Assembly (NCBI GenBank): GCA_947247005.1
Contig: OX365944.1
Span: 57,394,096-57,458,095 of the forward strand
Length of the DNA: 64,000 nt
DNA from: Spisula solida
Taxonomy: Eukaryota > Mollusca > Bivalvia > Venerida > Mactridae
Direction: 5' to 3'
Shown in pieces: positions 1-12,600 of the stretch. Under the pieces are notes generated by a model. The model saw nothing but the letters and a program-made list of their open reading frames with translations. It had not been told where the DNA came from and ran no database searches. A program made the position numbers and the translations under genes. How positions within the stretch are numbered: position 1 is the first letter of the stretch; each line of letters begins with the position of its first letter.

Positions 1-28
1 CTCATATACCACTGTTTGGTGTGGTATA

Positions 29-1371
29 TACGAGGGCCACTTAAAAAGTATTAATCAGTGGGCGATAAATCAACATCATTGGTTCTGACTATATAAAAAG
101 TGTACATTTTCTTAAAGAACAATCTCTCAGCTAGACATTCGTGGTATTTTCATCATTTAATATGAAAGCATTTCCATTTTATTGATATTCAAACAGGACA
201 TGGTTTCAGGCACTGGACAAAGAATACCTCATAAATACGTAATAAAATTGTGATATGTGTGCTCATACGATTTCTGAGCGTTGTTGTCAAATGTCATTCC
301 GACTTGCTGAAATTAAATTTATATCATTTGCAATATATATCATTTTACTCATCAATGACAATCCATAATTTTGAAAACAGTAAATTATTATCAAACTATA
401 GCAATATAAACAAGTCACATACGAGACTCAAAATACCACACTTACACCCTAATGAATATTAGATATATACTAGGTAAATAAACACAAATTTATTTTTATT
501 ATGTCAGTTTTTCTAGATTATTAAATGTTGTTTCATTCGTCGGGCGATTTTAATCATTTTTACTTCAATTTTATTTTTTACAATAAAATTTTATGATCGA
601 GCCCAAATTTAAAAAAGTGGGTGGGGTAATGTTTTGCCCCCTATTTATGATAAACAAAGACAATTCTCCCCTGTTGTCCATTTTATGTAATTCGTATGAT
701 ATAAAATTACTTTCGTGTGCTTTTATTTTTGTTTCCTGTAAAATTGTATAAGGTATATGACGTCATAAATCTAAAATACGCATTTTTGGTCACGTGATCA
801 TGTTCTTTGGGCTGTAGTAAAGAACAAATTATGAATAATTCAGGACATATTTATCATGTGAAAGATAGAAACATATCTAAATGTGTAAAAAATCTACATG
901 TTTGACTTTCCCACTTAAGACCTACGGTAGTACCATGCAGCAACAACGTATAGGGTACAGTCCCAGTAAAATGCAGTTTTTAGAGTATTTCGAACATGGC
1001 AGATTCCTTGTACAGCTAAATCCATTTAGACTATCCAAACAATAATGTTGATTCAGCACTAGTTAAACAAGTATAAGGGGCATAAAATCTGCAAATTTCA
1101 AATCAATCGGATACAAATTATAGAAATTATGACCATTAATATCAACCCTTACGTCTACTAATATACCTTATTTTATCGCAATTCCAGTGTTTCATACCCC
1201 TATTGGTTCAATGTCATATGGGTGAATGGATATTTTACCGATTGCAATATTGTTTTATTGGTTAGCTAGACAAAGGTTGTATCTTTCAGAAAATGTCCAC
1301 TTTTATACACATTGATTGAATATTAAACGTATTATCGGCCACTGATTAATACTTTTTAAGTGGCCCTCGTA
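29..1371. mobile_element. TIR DNA transposon, non-autonomous, copy 1
   Basis: The two ends are long inverted repeats: TACGAGGGCCACTTAAAAAG at the left and its complement at the right, extending to about 33 bp. A TA dinucleotide flanks each end (27-28 and 1372-1373), the usual target duplication of Tc1/mariner-like and a few other superfamilies. No transposase reading frame lies inside, so it depends on another element. Two further copies (41473-42732 and 59534-60874) lie in duplicated DNA; the flanks of this copy differ, so it is a separate insertion. Superfamily assignment is inference. Confidence 0.85.
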
Positions 1372-1373
1372 TA

Positions 1374-2913
1374 CAAAGTGTTGTATATAAACTTGCATTG
1401 ATTTATCCAATACTATTCAGGCCAATCAAAATAATCTACCCAAGTCAGATAATCTTTATTGTAAACGCAAACCACTGACAGTTAGGTGTGTTTGTAACAA
1501 TGATTAAAAGCATGAACAATAACTTGTTTAACATTGCTCTTCCAGCGAAGAAATTAACTAAAATTTAATTTCTTTTTCTCAGTTGGTGAGTCAAGCTACG
1601 GACAAATTATTCAAATGATAAACAATAAAACATATGTATCAAACGTAAAAGTATATTTTGGTATAATGATGACTGCGATATAAAACGATCTTGCTTGTTT
1701 ATCAGCAAATACAGAAATCATATGTTCCACGAAAACAGAGTTTGCTGGTCAAAGCATGGTCATGTTATAAAAACCCGTCACGATTTGGCCGTAAATTGTA
1801 TCTGAACAAGTACGCTTATACTTTAGAAACATGCATACAAATATAAAAATGCAAAATTAAATTGGAAACTGTTAAATCGCTGGCTTAGAAGGTCGTAAGT
1901 ACAAAGTCAATATTTTGAGAAAACAAGAAGATAAGAACTGTCTGAAAACTACTCTTTACTTATTGAAAAGACAAGCTTTTAAACTTCAGTTTGGTCAAGA
2001 TGACCACCTCCGATTTCCATGAAACTAGGTTCATACGAAACACATAGAAATGCAGATTGCAAATATGCACAAGTCTTATAAGGTCTTAAGTAGTACTTTA
2101 ATACGAGTAGTACTTACGACCAAAGGGCTAAAAAGATCAATCACTACACTACAGTGTAGAATTGATGGATATTTTTACCGGGTCGAATCCCTTCGCTTAC
2201 AACCTTCTAATTCTAAGCCAGCGAAACTAGTGAGTAATGTCTCAACGCAAGTGCAGACATACCGTCGTCAAGTTTCGAACGTTTTCGTAAAGCGGTGAAT
2301 AACCTGAACAATCATTTCTTCAAACCTGACATTTACTTTAATGAACGTTATGTTTACGGCGAATTCCAAATAATGTTCTCGGAACTTGATTTTATGATTA
2401 CAGAAAGTGAAATATTAAGAACTAAAATCTAGCAAAATCGCTGGTTCTGACAATTTCTGAAAAGAATATTTTAAACATGGTAAAATGCAGTTATTATCTT
2501 ACTTGTTCAACATATTGCACTTCAGCGTCCATTTTACTTTCATTGCACGACTTATAAATCTTGAGTAGGAAGATGCTCTAACTGTGTGACAGTTATATTC
2601 TCAAATTACAAAAACATATTTTCATCAACTAAGTCAAGTTCTATAACTTCCATTTTAATTTGTTCAATACACAAGTATGACACTTGGTGTTGAAAGGCAA
2701 TTGTGAAACATGTATGTTTAAGTATGAAAGTTTACCAACGGAATGTCACCAATAAAAACACACATGCACCAACATACCTTGATTTAATTACTTGAACGGT
2801 CAATGTAAATGGTTTGTGTTTATTGTGTGTACTTTTATTGATCACAGTATTCAGTAGGTGATTAATGCGCAAAATGTATCTGATAAACTAACAATTTAGC
2901 TTTGGTCTAAGTC
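1374..2913. other. Intergenic, no gene seen
   Basis: AT-rich sequence with only short, non-conserved reading frames. I found no paralogue of it elsewhere in the window and no clear repeat structure. Confidence 0.5.
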
Positions 2914-3006
2914 GGATAGACCTTTCGTAGGGGTGGTATATGAAAACTAACATCTCGCTGCGCTCGATGTTATTTTTCATATACAACCCCTACTCATGTT
3001 CTATCC
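2914..3006. repeat. Foldback inverted repeat
   Basis: Arms of about 42 bp (2914-2957 and 2965-3006) are near-complementary and meet at a CG-rich centre, CTCGCTGCGCTCGA. A similar layout recurs at 28564-28689. Such foldbacks are usually non-autonomous elements. Confidence 0.8.
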
Positions 3007-3282
3007 TTTACTAAAACGGCTGAAATACCCAGTTTTAACTGTCCTAGAAGTCCTAGAAAGTTAAACAATAACAGTTATGAAAAGCGAAATGTCATTTTTT
3101 CTGCTTAATGAGGCTTTCTTTCAGAATGGTTGGCTCGTACGTGTGTCAGACTACTCATATTTATATAAACTGGATAAGTTGGTTTCTTGTCATCTGGATT
3201 TATGCCTTTTAAAACATCATTCAGTATTAACAGAACAAGTATCAACCACCAAAGTACTATTTCTACAATCAAAAGACAAAAC

Positions 3283-3415
3283 TTCTCCAAAATATATGTG
3301 GAAGCCATAACCGTATTCAGTTTGTCGGAAAAATACATCATGTACAACTCCGGAATCGAAATCGAATTTTCCGCGCGACAGTCTTCCCAACTGCACCAGG
3401 TGGCATAAGATGGAT
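3283..3415 (-). pseudogene. Exon-like segment j, frameshifted copy
   Basis: On the minus strand this reads YPSYA, then CSWEDCR, then ELYMMYF, and matches the segment at 13216-13350 codon by codon: several differences are synonymous and one is an in-frame 3-base deletion. An extra T in the run at about 3329-3333 shifts the frame after MMYF, and the rest (RQTEYGYGFHIYF) continues in another frame. It looks like a decayed exon of a small family. I recognise no known domain, and splice boundaries are not clear. Confidence 0.45.
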
Positions 3416-3469
3416 AGAGAATATGTTGCCAAACACCCAAATAAAGTACACGTTCCGTCCATCATAAAA

Positions 3470-5403
3470 ATTTATATATAATCTAATAGCCTCAGATGTT
3501 TTTGTATTTGTATCATTCTGTCAACACAGAGGAAGATGATGGATCGGTAATTACTGTGTCTGCAGTATCCTTTACAGTTATAACACGGCTTCTTACAGAA
3601 CACTGCCCGTGGACGTGTGAACTCTGATAAAAAGTGCAATTGGTGCGAAATAAAATGTGCAGATACTTGTTTTTAAAACGACAGTCAAATGTGTAGGCAT
3701 ATTTTAAATAGAATCTGACCACTGAACCGTAACATTTTGGTATGTATAAAATTTGAATATAGAGTATATATGATTAAAAGTGCAGTCACGGCTTAATACT
3801 CCTCTCGATCCATAGTCGACAACAACCTGACATTAGCAGTCAAGATTATTAATAAGGAAGTTGACATTTTGAATTTAAATTACAACGTTACACCTCCATG
3901 CATAAGCCAAATATGCAATTGAATATCGCGCATAAGTAACTGATGCATGCAATATTACAAAGTGATTGTAACATCTTTCAATTTGTAGCTTTCTGTGTGC
4001 CCTCGTACGGTTAACCTGTAACGTTGAGTTTTGGGGCAATATTTTTTAGCCATAGTCTCAGTATCACAGACCCTGGCGAACAAAGCTGAACATCTCACGC
4101 ACTTAAGGTGGTTACTTTCATACGCGAGCCTTTTATCTAACGATTTTTCCCCCGAAAAATGACAGAAAAATTTTTCTAGAAAATCATTGAAATCAAGAAA
4201 ATGATATGACACCAGATTTAGTGAATCGTGCATTACATATGATATAGAAGCATAATTATGCATTTGAACAATTGCAGTGACATATTGTACACCCATATAA
4301 TTCACAATTTTGCCGTTCCCCATCCACGTTTCATACATGCAAAAAAGTTAAAGCATATCTATTTTGTGCACTAGTGTTATGTTTATTGTCATTAATCAAA
4401 ATTCATATGCGATCATTGATACTGAATTTCATGTTAGTTCTCATCTAATACGATTTTTAAATTTCGCGCATGCGCATAAGGTAGCTCGTGTCTACTTATG
4501 GATGCTGGATCAGTTTAGTGAGCATACGTCGTTTGTCATAGTACGTTATGTGCCTTATAAATGTAAAACTGCGTACAAAAATGTAAAATAAATGAAAATG
4601 AACAATTTTGATAAGTATTAAGTAATAAAATTAGAAAATAGAATCGAAATGACGGTTGACATTCGGAAAAAAACATTGCATTACACAATAGGTGGGTGGG
4701 GTAAAATGCTATTTATGCCATATGACATTTTTGGGAGTCAAGTTTGTTTGGTAATGTTTGTTTATTGTGTGTATTTGTGTTTTCGCGATATTAGATGTTC
4801 AATAAATTATATTTTAAGCATTTTCATTGATTTCTTCAGCATTTTAGCCCCATTTAACCAAAATAAAAACAAAATTTTCGAAAAAGATACCTCGGTGACA
4901 TATAGTTTTTATTGCATAATTTTGATTGATCTATATCACTAGACTTTTTAAGGAAATATTTAAAAAAGTTTAATGTGGGAAACAATTATAAGGATTTTAC
5001 CTGGGTGTTATTTTGCTGCATTAAATATGAAGTGGGTGGGTAAAATAGCAATGTATATTGGACCAAAATTAAATATTCCATTTTTGGTATCTTGACCATG
5101 TACTGTATAACAATGTGTGCCCAAACTATAATGAAATATATTATATTATTTGGACCACAGACATCAAATAAAAATGTCAAAGAACACCACCACCAATTTA
5201 CCAATTTCAATGTAATTATAAAAATAATTTACACGCACTTCAAACTGGGCTGATTACTCGGAAAACGAGTCCTGTGACCTTATGTTTTTTTATCATATTT
5301 TGTGTCAAAATAGATTTATCTACTTCCTGGCAAAATTTCAACAAAATCTTAATGAGTGATCCAAACCGCCCAAACATCATTAAGGCACTTAACTGAAAAT
5401 ATA
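3470..5403. other. Intergenic, no gene seen
   Basis: Only short unsupported reading frames on both strands. The 127-codon minus-strand frame at 3955-4338 and the 97-codon plus-strand frame at 4649-4942 have no paralogue here to test them and no recognisable motif, so I do not call them genes. Confidence 0.45.
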
Positions 5404-6549
5404 ACAAGAGGGCCAAAAGGGCCATAGGTCGCTCACCTGTCGTACTAGTGCATGCAGACCCTATGGTGACCCTACACATTTTCTGAATAAAATTTAAGAA
5501 AATTCAGCCTCTATGGCAAGTTTTTTAATGATTTGACCATGTGACCTAGCTTTTGACCCCAGATGACTTAATTAATATCAAACTTAACCTAGATTGTGCT
5601 GAGATGATCATTAGGACCAAATTTCATAAAGATTAAGTCGAAATTGTGACCTCTGGTGATTACACAGGGTTTTTCTATGATCTGACCTATAATTTAAACA
5701 AATTATTTTGGAAAAAATATTTGCCTCCATATAAATGTACGTACAAATACATACTTTAAAGACAAAACATTACTTAAACACTTAAAAAATAAAAAAAAGA
5801 TATTATGCTCCCAGTGGGGTTTGAACCCATGACCCTCAGGAATATGTCAATTGACATTGTGACCTTGTTTTTGACCCCAGATGACCCAAAATCGAACTTT
5901 ACCTACATGTTGATGACATGATCATCATGACAAAGTTTCATAAAGATTAAGTTGAAAGTGTAACATCTGGTGACTACACAAGGTTTTTCTATGATTTGAC
6001 CTATAATTTAAACAAAATATTTTGGAAAAAATATTTTTCGCCATATAACTGTACAAATACATGCTATAAAGACAAAACAATCCCTAAACACTTAAAAAAA
6101 TAAATAAATAAAAATAAAATTATGGTTCCTGTGGGGTTTGAACCCACGACCCTCAGGAAAATGTCAATTGAAATTGTCAGTTTTATAAATGACAGTGTGA
6201 CCTTGTTTTTGATCCCAGATGACCCATATCGAACTTAACCTAGATTTTGTTGACATGATCATTGTGACCAAGTTTCTTAAAGATTTATAAAAAAATATGA
6301 CCTCCAGTGACTACACAAGGTTTTTCTATAACTTGTCCTAGTGACCTAGTTTTTGACCTCAGATGACCCAATATCGAACTTGACCTAGATTTCGTTGAGA
6401 TGATCATTGTGACCAAGTTTCGTAAAGATTAGGCCAAAATTGTGACCTCTAGTGAGGACACAACCCAATTGTTGACGGACGGACGGACGGACGACGGACG
6501 AAGAGTGATCACAAAAGCTCATTCTGTCACTTTGTGACAGGTGAGCTAA
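5404..6549. mobile_element. Bivalve-type TIR repeat with internal tandem units
   Basis: The left end carries TCGCTCACCTGT and the right end the complement ACAGGTGAGCTA, so it is TIR-bounded. Inside are two to three tandem units of roughly 300-350 bp, each with repeated TGACC words (such as GTGACCTAGTTTTTGACC) and a GGTTTGAACCC motif resembling a Pol III B box, at about 5820 and 6138. It closes with a GGAC tetranucleotide run. This layout is common in bivalve genomes; that is knowledge, not something shown here. Confidence 0.75.
6474..6501. repeat. GGAC tetranucleotide tandem repeat
   Basis: About six units of ACGG/GGAC with one interruption, located just inside the right end of the surrounding TIR repeat. 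Confidence 0.9.
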
Positions 6550-7412
6550 AAAGTACATGAACAGGTTTATTTTATAGATATAAACGGATTAGCTTTGCTT
6601 GATAGTTCAATGCGTAATTATTATGGATTAGGATTTCAAAATCATTTTACTTCCTTATTGAAATTGACTATAATTATGTATACTTCTGGAGGCCGATTTC
6701 CACTTGCTGCTCTAAATAATATGTTTGCATGTTAGCGGTATCAATAAATAACAATCACGTGTTACTGAACTGATGTATCTTTGGATCAAATTTATACATT
6801 ATGTGTATCAACATCGACCGACTGGCTAACTTATGGATGGAAATCAGATCAGATTTTATTATAATTTGACAATTTACACGAAACATTTTTTTTTAGATAA
6901 TCATCGGGGGAAAAAACTTTTCTCAATTATAAAACTTGCAGAATTTAAACGGATATGTTGATATTTTGCCATCATTACGGCTCCTAACAATGATGTAGGT
7001 CACTGAAGCCAATGGCTGCACCTGTATGCAATAATAACGCTTGTAGGTTCTGATAATGTTCAAGTTAGACACGTCCCCTTGCGTAATCATAAGACGTTAG
7101 TAAAACACTTTAGATGTGGCAACACAAAGATGAGCAGGCCTAATGCAGAGAAAATAAGAATAATCCGATCATTTCTGTTTTACTATATTGATATTATGTT
7201 TCTTATTAACATAGTTATAACTTAGATTTATAACTGTAATAATTATTACATATCAAATTCATTACTTCATTATTGACTTAACAGTGTATTAATCTCTGTA
7301 AACGAAGTGACCGTACTATTTCATTCAAAAGAATTATCTATGATTCTCGTTTGTTTGTAATGATTTAAACACAACGTGTGGACAAATTCCATGTGATAGG
7401 TCATTTATTGTC
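6550..7412. repeat. Diverged paralogue of 13430-14090
   Basis: From about 6630 to 7300 the sequence aligns with 13430-14090 (shared words such as CACTTGCTGCTCTA, ATGGATGGAAATCAGATCAG and ACAGTGT.TTAATCTCTGT). It marks the start of the oldest tandem unit. No coding frame is kept. Confidence 0.7.
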
Positions 7413-8232
7413 TTTATGTATTGTTCAAGATCTGGGGTGTGCAGTCCCAAGCTGGGTCGAACTTGTATGGAATGAGGAACAACAGAACACAAGTGTTGAA
7501 TTGAAAATTGGCATTTATTTGGAAAATGCCTTAAAACCATAAGATAAAGCAAACTATTTGTTTATGTTCTAAAATGACATAACTGGGCGAACAATAAACG
7601 CCAACAAACATATACATATCGATATATCTAACAAAAGCATATACATTAACAACAATGTATGACAAAGTGTTGGTAATTGTGAATTCATAAATGACAGATA
7701 CCTGTAACACATAGTTTAAAATTAAAAAATCTTGCAATGAAAAAGTACAATTTAACTTGAGGAGGAGGCGTTGGAGGAGGTGGATAAAAATGTGAATTCG
7801 CTGGGGTTCTACCCATGCAAAAAATAATGGAAGCAATGATTATAAAGCTCATTGATTGGTTAGGCTAGGTCATGTGACATAGCGGTCTCAAAAAATAGCG
7901 TAGCGCTAAAATCCCGTACTGGTCGAACCTGACCGTACTTGGTCATAAATGTAGTAAACTGCTTTCCAATGACATAAAGACTTTTATGTGTCCATAAAAT
8001 GTTATTTATGTATTGTTCAAGATCTGGGGTGTGCAGTCCCAAGCTGGGTCGAACTTGTATGGAATGAGGAACAACAGAACACAAGCGTTGAATTGAAAAT
8101 GGGCATTTATTTGGAAAATGCCTTAAAACCATAAGATAAAGCAAACTATTTGTTTATGTTCTAAAATGACATAACTGGGCGAACAATAAACGCCAAAAGG
8201 AGACACCGTAGGAGGCGACACCGCCCAGTGAG
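7413..8232. mobile_element. Insertion with two 191-bp direct repeats
   Basis: A 191-bp sequence at 7413-7603 is repeated almost exactly at 8005-8195, separated by about 400 bp. The whole is flanked by a 23-bp direct repeat beginning ATGTGATAGGTCATTTATTG (about 7391-7413 and 8233-8255), which looks like a long target duplication. The repeats lack TG...CA ends, so a small LTR element is not established. The minus-strand frames inside simply translate the repeat twice. Confidence 0.6.
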
Positions 8233-8255
8233 ATGTGATAGGTCATTTATTGTCT

Positions 8256-8926
8256 AAATTTATTGCGCTAATATGTGTCCGGGAGCCGGTGTTAACTTAT
8301 CGCACAATGTCAGGATGACAGACACATATATCTCACTGACATACGCACGTTTAATATAATGGAATGTAATAATATATAATATAGACTAAAAGGATAAGTA
8401 AATAATACTACTAGTAATTTCGTTTGAAATGATTGTTATATAACTCGTACAAAAACGTATAAAAGCTTCCAATTATGGGCTGGGCTATAGCTTTATACAG
8501 ACTCATAATTTCATACTGTATCCATTTTATTGTTTTAATGAATCATTTGCCATTTTATATCCCGAACGTTGATCATTACATATCTTGTTTTATATACGTT
8601 GCACCCAACACGAGACAAGGAAATAACGACTTCCCGTCTTTATGTCTCTCTGATAAAATGAAGAATTATCATAAGCATACTAGTAAACAACTGCAGTTAC
8701 AATTCAACTGCAGATATGACATCCACGGTATATATAACAAGTGGAGAAAGATTGGGCTATAAAATCTTGTTCAAATAATGCTGGTCCACAGATATTTTCT
8801 CGTAGATTGGTGAAATGATATCGACAACCACAGGAATTATAGGTTGATAAACATGTTATTTATTTTAGTCTAACCAGAACAAGGGCAGCGAATCATTTGT
8901 TTTTCTGCATTCGCTAACCATTTAGA
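8256..8926. other. Intergenic, no supported gene
   Basis: Contains a 95-codon plus-strand frame at 8475-8762 (starts MGWAIALYRL, hydrophobic start, basic end). It has no paralogue in the window and no motif I recognise, so it stays unsupported. The sequence from about 8760 onwards begins the repeated unit also seen at 27390 and 51480. Confidence 0.4.
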
Positions 8927-8998
8927 ATGGCGGCATATTGCTACGTTTTTGCCGATAAAGTGTTTAGGTTACACTTTCAAATGCATGACATCATTGAG
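8927..8998 (+). CDS. Candidate first exon a, diverged unit
   Basis: Starts at ATG and reads MAAYCYVFADKVFRLH, then MHD, for 24 codons before a possible GAG|GTTTTG donor, ending in phase 0. The paralogues at 27580 and 51660 share M-A-x-x-C-Y, then FRLH, then MH, with no frame-breaking indel up to the donor region. It may be an alternative start to exon b; both end in phase 0, matching the entry phase of exon c. The exact donor differs from that in the other copies. Function unknown. Confidence 0.35.
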
Positions 8999-9634
8999 GT
9001 TTTGCAGTTAAAAGAAAATTAACAATATAAATTTAATGAAATATTCACATTTAATACAATAGCACATTGTGCTAACTTGTCTCTTGGAATTAGCAAACTT
9101 TTCACAACAGGATACTATTCACACAGGAAACAAACTTAATGCATTTGGTATTGTTCTGTCGCTGACGAAGAAATGTTCTTTGATTTTGTATTAGTATACT
9201 CATGGGATCCCTTTGAGCTCGAATAGTGTTTTACAATGCTTTTGCTCTATGGTTGTTCAATAGCTGTTTTAGATCATCTATATTATTTTCATGAGTTGGA
9301 AAATGATGAAATCGTATATGGCACAAGTGCTACATGTAACCGCGACCGCGACATAACAAAGTAGAACGGCTATAGCTCGCTTGCTCGGCGCTTAAGAAGA
9401 TGTTTATTTTATTTGATGATATTACTGAAAATCTTTTGAATACGCTACGGTTTGTGCTGAACAAATTCTAAATCGTTTTGAATTACTGCAAGATAATGTG
9501 TAGCTTGGCACGAATTGCATAACATTCTGCTAGGATTACATGACGCATGAATTTCAGATTGAGTCGACTACAAACTATTCTTGCATTAAGACTATCATGG
9601 AATATATGTTGATATAATGTCATTTAAATTTTAG

Positions 9635-9700
9635 AGCACCTTGTATTGCTAGCAACAACTTCTCGTGTAAACTGAGAAATAAAAGTGTCTTGCTTTAAAA
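9635..9700 (+). pseudogene. Exon d relic in the diverged unit
   Basis: The acceptor TTTTAG and the start A-GCA-CCT-TGT-ATT are kept, reading APCIASNNFSCKLRN, but the reading frame stops at TAA about 20 codons in and the donor is lost. It is a degraded member of the exon d family (best copy at 15144-15232). Confidence 0.55.
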
Positions 9701-11723
9701 GGGGTGGATTGTAAAACGTCCTAAGGATGTTGCTTTAAAGGGCTGTGCTGTACAATCTCCCAAAAAGGTTATGCCCTTGTGACTTTGTTCTGTACAACAA
9801 GTTACAGGGCACCAACATGTTGATTTACAAAATCATATTTTAGCAGACCTGTATATCAGCAATTGTTACCGCAGCTACAACATTCCTTTAAATATTAAAT
9901 AAGTTAAAAACGTTAAAGAAGACAACTTATCTGTTTGGGGACTCAATTAAGCAGTTTAATTGGGTAATACAATCAACACTGGCATCTACGTTGATTACGA
10001 CAAAAAGACGCCTTGCATGATAGACAGATTTAGCAACAACGATAGTAAATTATGCTAATGTTTCAGCCGGGATGGATATTGTAATGTAACATTTCCGGCA
10101 TACATCAGTATACAATTGCCAAGCAAACTTCGAACTTAATCATTTAAATCAGTAACATGTCTGTAGTCTGTCTCAATAGCAGGATAATACTTAATATATT
10201 TTAAGGACCGATGTGGGTTATCTTGCAAACAACGTTTGTAAATTATTCTCCCGCAAGCAACATACGTGTGTACGATATACCATCGGCCAAGAACGCACGT
10301 CATTGCATGCACAGTTTTAAATCACTATTAATTTCAGAATAACCCAGAATTAAGTATACAAATTTCATATGTTTATTGAATATTCAAAAAAAAACGAAAA
10401 CTGAACGTGTACATAGATACAACAAACTCTTGATTGGCAACATGCCAAAAATTATATACTTTATTGTCATTTAAAAACGTTTAGTAACAAACGTCATCAA
10501 TAACAATCGCCATTTTATGTAACAAACATTTCACCATATATATACTAATGAAGGTCTTGGTAGACCGAAACTGGTAGATCAAAAGTACAATCTAGTCTAA
10601 ACCATCCCGTTGTTTTCCAATCCCTTTGTTCTCTTGTGTTCTCACTATTTATTTAATCAATTTTATAGGTCCGAATCTACGAGCTGCAAACTGGAAATAT
10701 AGTACAGTTACAGGACAGTAACATTATTTCAGTCAAAGACATCAATTAAGTGATCATACTAGTTTTCCTTAAATAAGATAAAGTACCCGTAAATATTAAC
10801 TATTCCACAAGCAACTGGAAATGAAAACATCTCATTACGTGGAACAATACAACCATATCCTACTAGTATGTCTAGGGAGAACATAACACGCCTGTCTGAG
10901 GATGGCAATTTGACATTCTAGCTGATTAGCGGACCGACCCTCTTGCGTTTTACTGACTGAACTAGTTTGACACGGCTACACAATCATTAAAATACAAAAA
11001 CAAAGACATACTACATTAGTTTTTCTCATCGATATCACATTCATAACGCGACATTACACTCACTGAACCGCGTTGGAACATTATAGTAAGCAGAACGGTA
11101 ACAAATGTCTTTTTTAAATAATAGCATGCCGTTTTTGGTTCGTGTAAGGGCAACAACAGATGTGAAGCTAGATGTTTGTCTAAGAAGAACAAACATAATC
11201 TAATTTAAGATTCACACTTTGTGGAAAGAACATTCTTAAGGGCGTGTTGTATTAGTTTGCATTCTTGGAATTGACGAACATTCCAAAAGGAAAAAGCCTA
11301 ATCAATACATTGATTTGATTTGTTTTATAAGGACATGATTTCCATTCTGATCATCTTAAAATTAGCCAGTACTCTGGGACATAACACTGAGAAAAACATG
11401 CAATTAAAAATGACACTTTGGTGAAGACTACCGAAGTGTCAGGATAATATGACGAGTAGTGTAGTCTCTATTTGACCGCATACAAATAATTCATCGTATT
11501 CAAATAAATTGTTCTACTTTTCTACTAGTATATTTCATTTGTCCCTGGGGGATGTTTGTTTTAACATACTGTTAATGCACGATTCGTGACCGACGAGGGA
11601 CACACAGTAATCATAAAAGCTCACTATTAGCATGCATAACACTTGATGAGCTAAAACGACTTTATTTTTGGTATGTAAAGGCTATGCTCGGCATCGGCAT
11701 TTAATGTAATTTCTCTTTCTTGT
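9701..11723. other. Non-coding part of the diverged unit
   Basis: Aligns in patches with 15240-17900, 24400-25440, 36300-37270 and 53500-54470, for example CTGTCTGAGGATG near 10894 and CACTGAACCGCG near 11061. These patches look like intron and flank of the repeated unit. A possible tiny exon after TTTCAG at about 10061 is frame-shifted here. Confidence 0.5.
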
Positions 11724-12013
11724 TTGTTTGTTTTTCCATTCGATTTGTGCTCTGCTCTTTCTGTCTGCATTGTTATTATGTTTTTGTGGTGTACTGGTAC
11801 CATGAAAGCCAAGTTATTGTACGAATCCACCTCTCAATATTCCGGACAGCATGCGAACAGCACATACATTCCTAATATAAAACAACTAGCTCGCCATTTT
11901 GTAAAACACACTATTAAGAGATATTCCATGGTGATCAAATTAAATCATCCAAAATGGAATTTATCTATTTTTTGGCTAAGACTGGACGAACCTATTTGTT
12001 TGAGATGTCTAAG
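11724..12013 (+). CDS. Candidate exon f, diverged unit
   Basis: Open frame reading KLLYES, then YSGQHANSTYI, then LARHFVK, IKLNHP and ending CLR before AAG|GTCATA (donor position 12014, phase 2). Compared with 37276-37502 and 54478-54707, all length differences are multiples of three (a 9-base change near the 3' end and a 6-base change near NHP), as expected for coding DNA. The frame entry point is uncertain: an upstream pyrimidine-rich tract suggests an acceptor near 11750-11790 rather than true initiation at 11724. No known family recognised. Confidence 0.4.
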
Positions 12014-12125
12014 GTCATAGAGGTTTGTATATATCTTAAACGCAATGTTTTCGGTAATATTCTTCCTTGTAATATTTCCCAGTGATCTATTACACACAGT
12101 TGGTATCTTTGCCTTTTGCTGCCAG

Positions 12126-12227
12126 ATAATATATCGTCTGCAACTCACTACAAGGGACTCTTTTTCGCGAGAAACAGTGACAGATGAATTACAAAAACTG
12201 GCGAAAATCTATACGTCATCTCCATAA
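12126..12227 (+). CDS. Candidate terminal exon g, diverged unit
   Basis: Follows GCTGCCAG and reads RLQL, then ETVTDELQKLAKIYTSSP and a TAA stop. Five copies in the window (12126, 25843, 38578, 50429, 55771) are each exactly 102 bases with the same final TAA and no indel, unlike the flanks, which are full of indels. The phase from exon f does not fit cleanly, so its place in the transcript is unresolved. Confidence 0.35.
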   Translation: MIYRLQLTTRDSFSRETVTDELQKLAKIYTSSP

Positions 12228-12389
12228 ATCAGTGTTTACGGACTAGATATATTTTAATCCGTTAACTAAACCCTTTTCTCTCCATTTCGTCTTGTTATGT
12301 ATGAAAACCTTTTACATATAAAACTAATTTACGCGAGGCGCACTTCAAATCCATGTATATATGATGTTTTAACTCTTGCATTTGCTTTC

Positions 12390-12600
12390 AATCTCGGATA
12401 TTGCAAGATTCGCAATATGTGACGTGAATCTTGTCATTGTATTGATGCTAAAAACTGTGGCATTATGAAATTATTCTCTATCGTGTCATTAAAGGATTTG
12501 AGTGCCTATGGAGCCAATGAGCACACATGCATTTGGAACTACATGTAAAATCTCTATACTTTTATTATATTCATTTCAACAATTTTTTCCTGAATGTTTT
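12390..12600 (+). pseudogene. Relic of hydrophobic exon k
   Basis: Matches 22607-22845 and 46458-46696. The stretch ISDIARF, then VLMLKTVAL, is conserved with mainly conservative differences, but the acceptor CAG is lost and a stop (TGA for TGT) follows VAL. Confidence 0.45.

Noticed and set aside
5404..6549. CRISPR-like or coding tandem array
   Set aside because: Units are long, diverged and TIR-bounded in an animal genome; this is a eukaryotic repeat.
7334..8144. Two similar minus-strand proteins (MLYLMVLRHF...)
   Set aside because: They are the same 191-bp direct repeat translated twice; no independent coding evidence.
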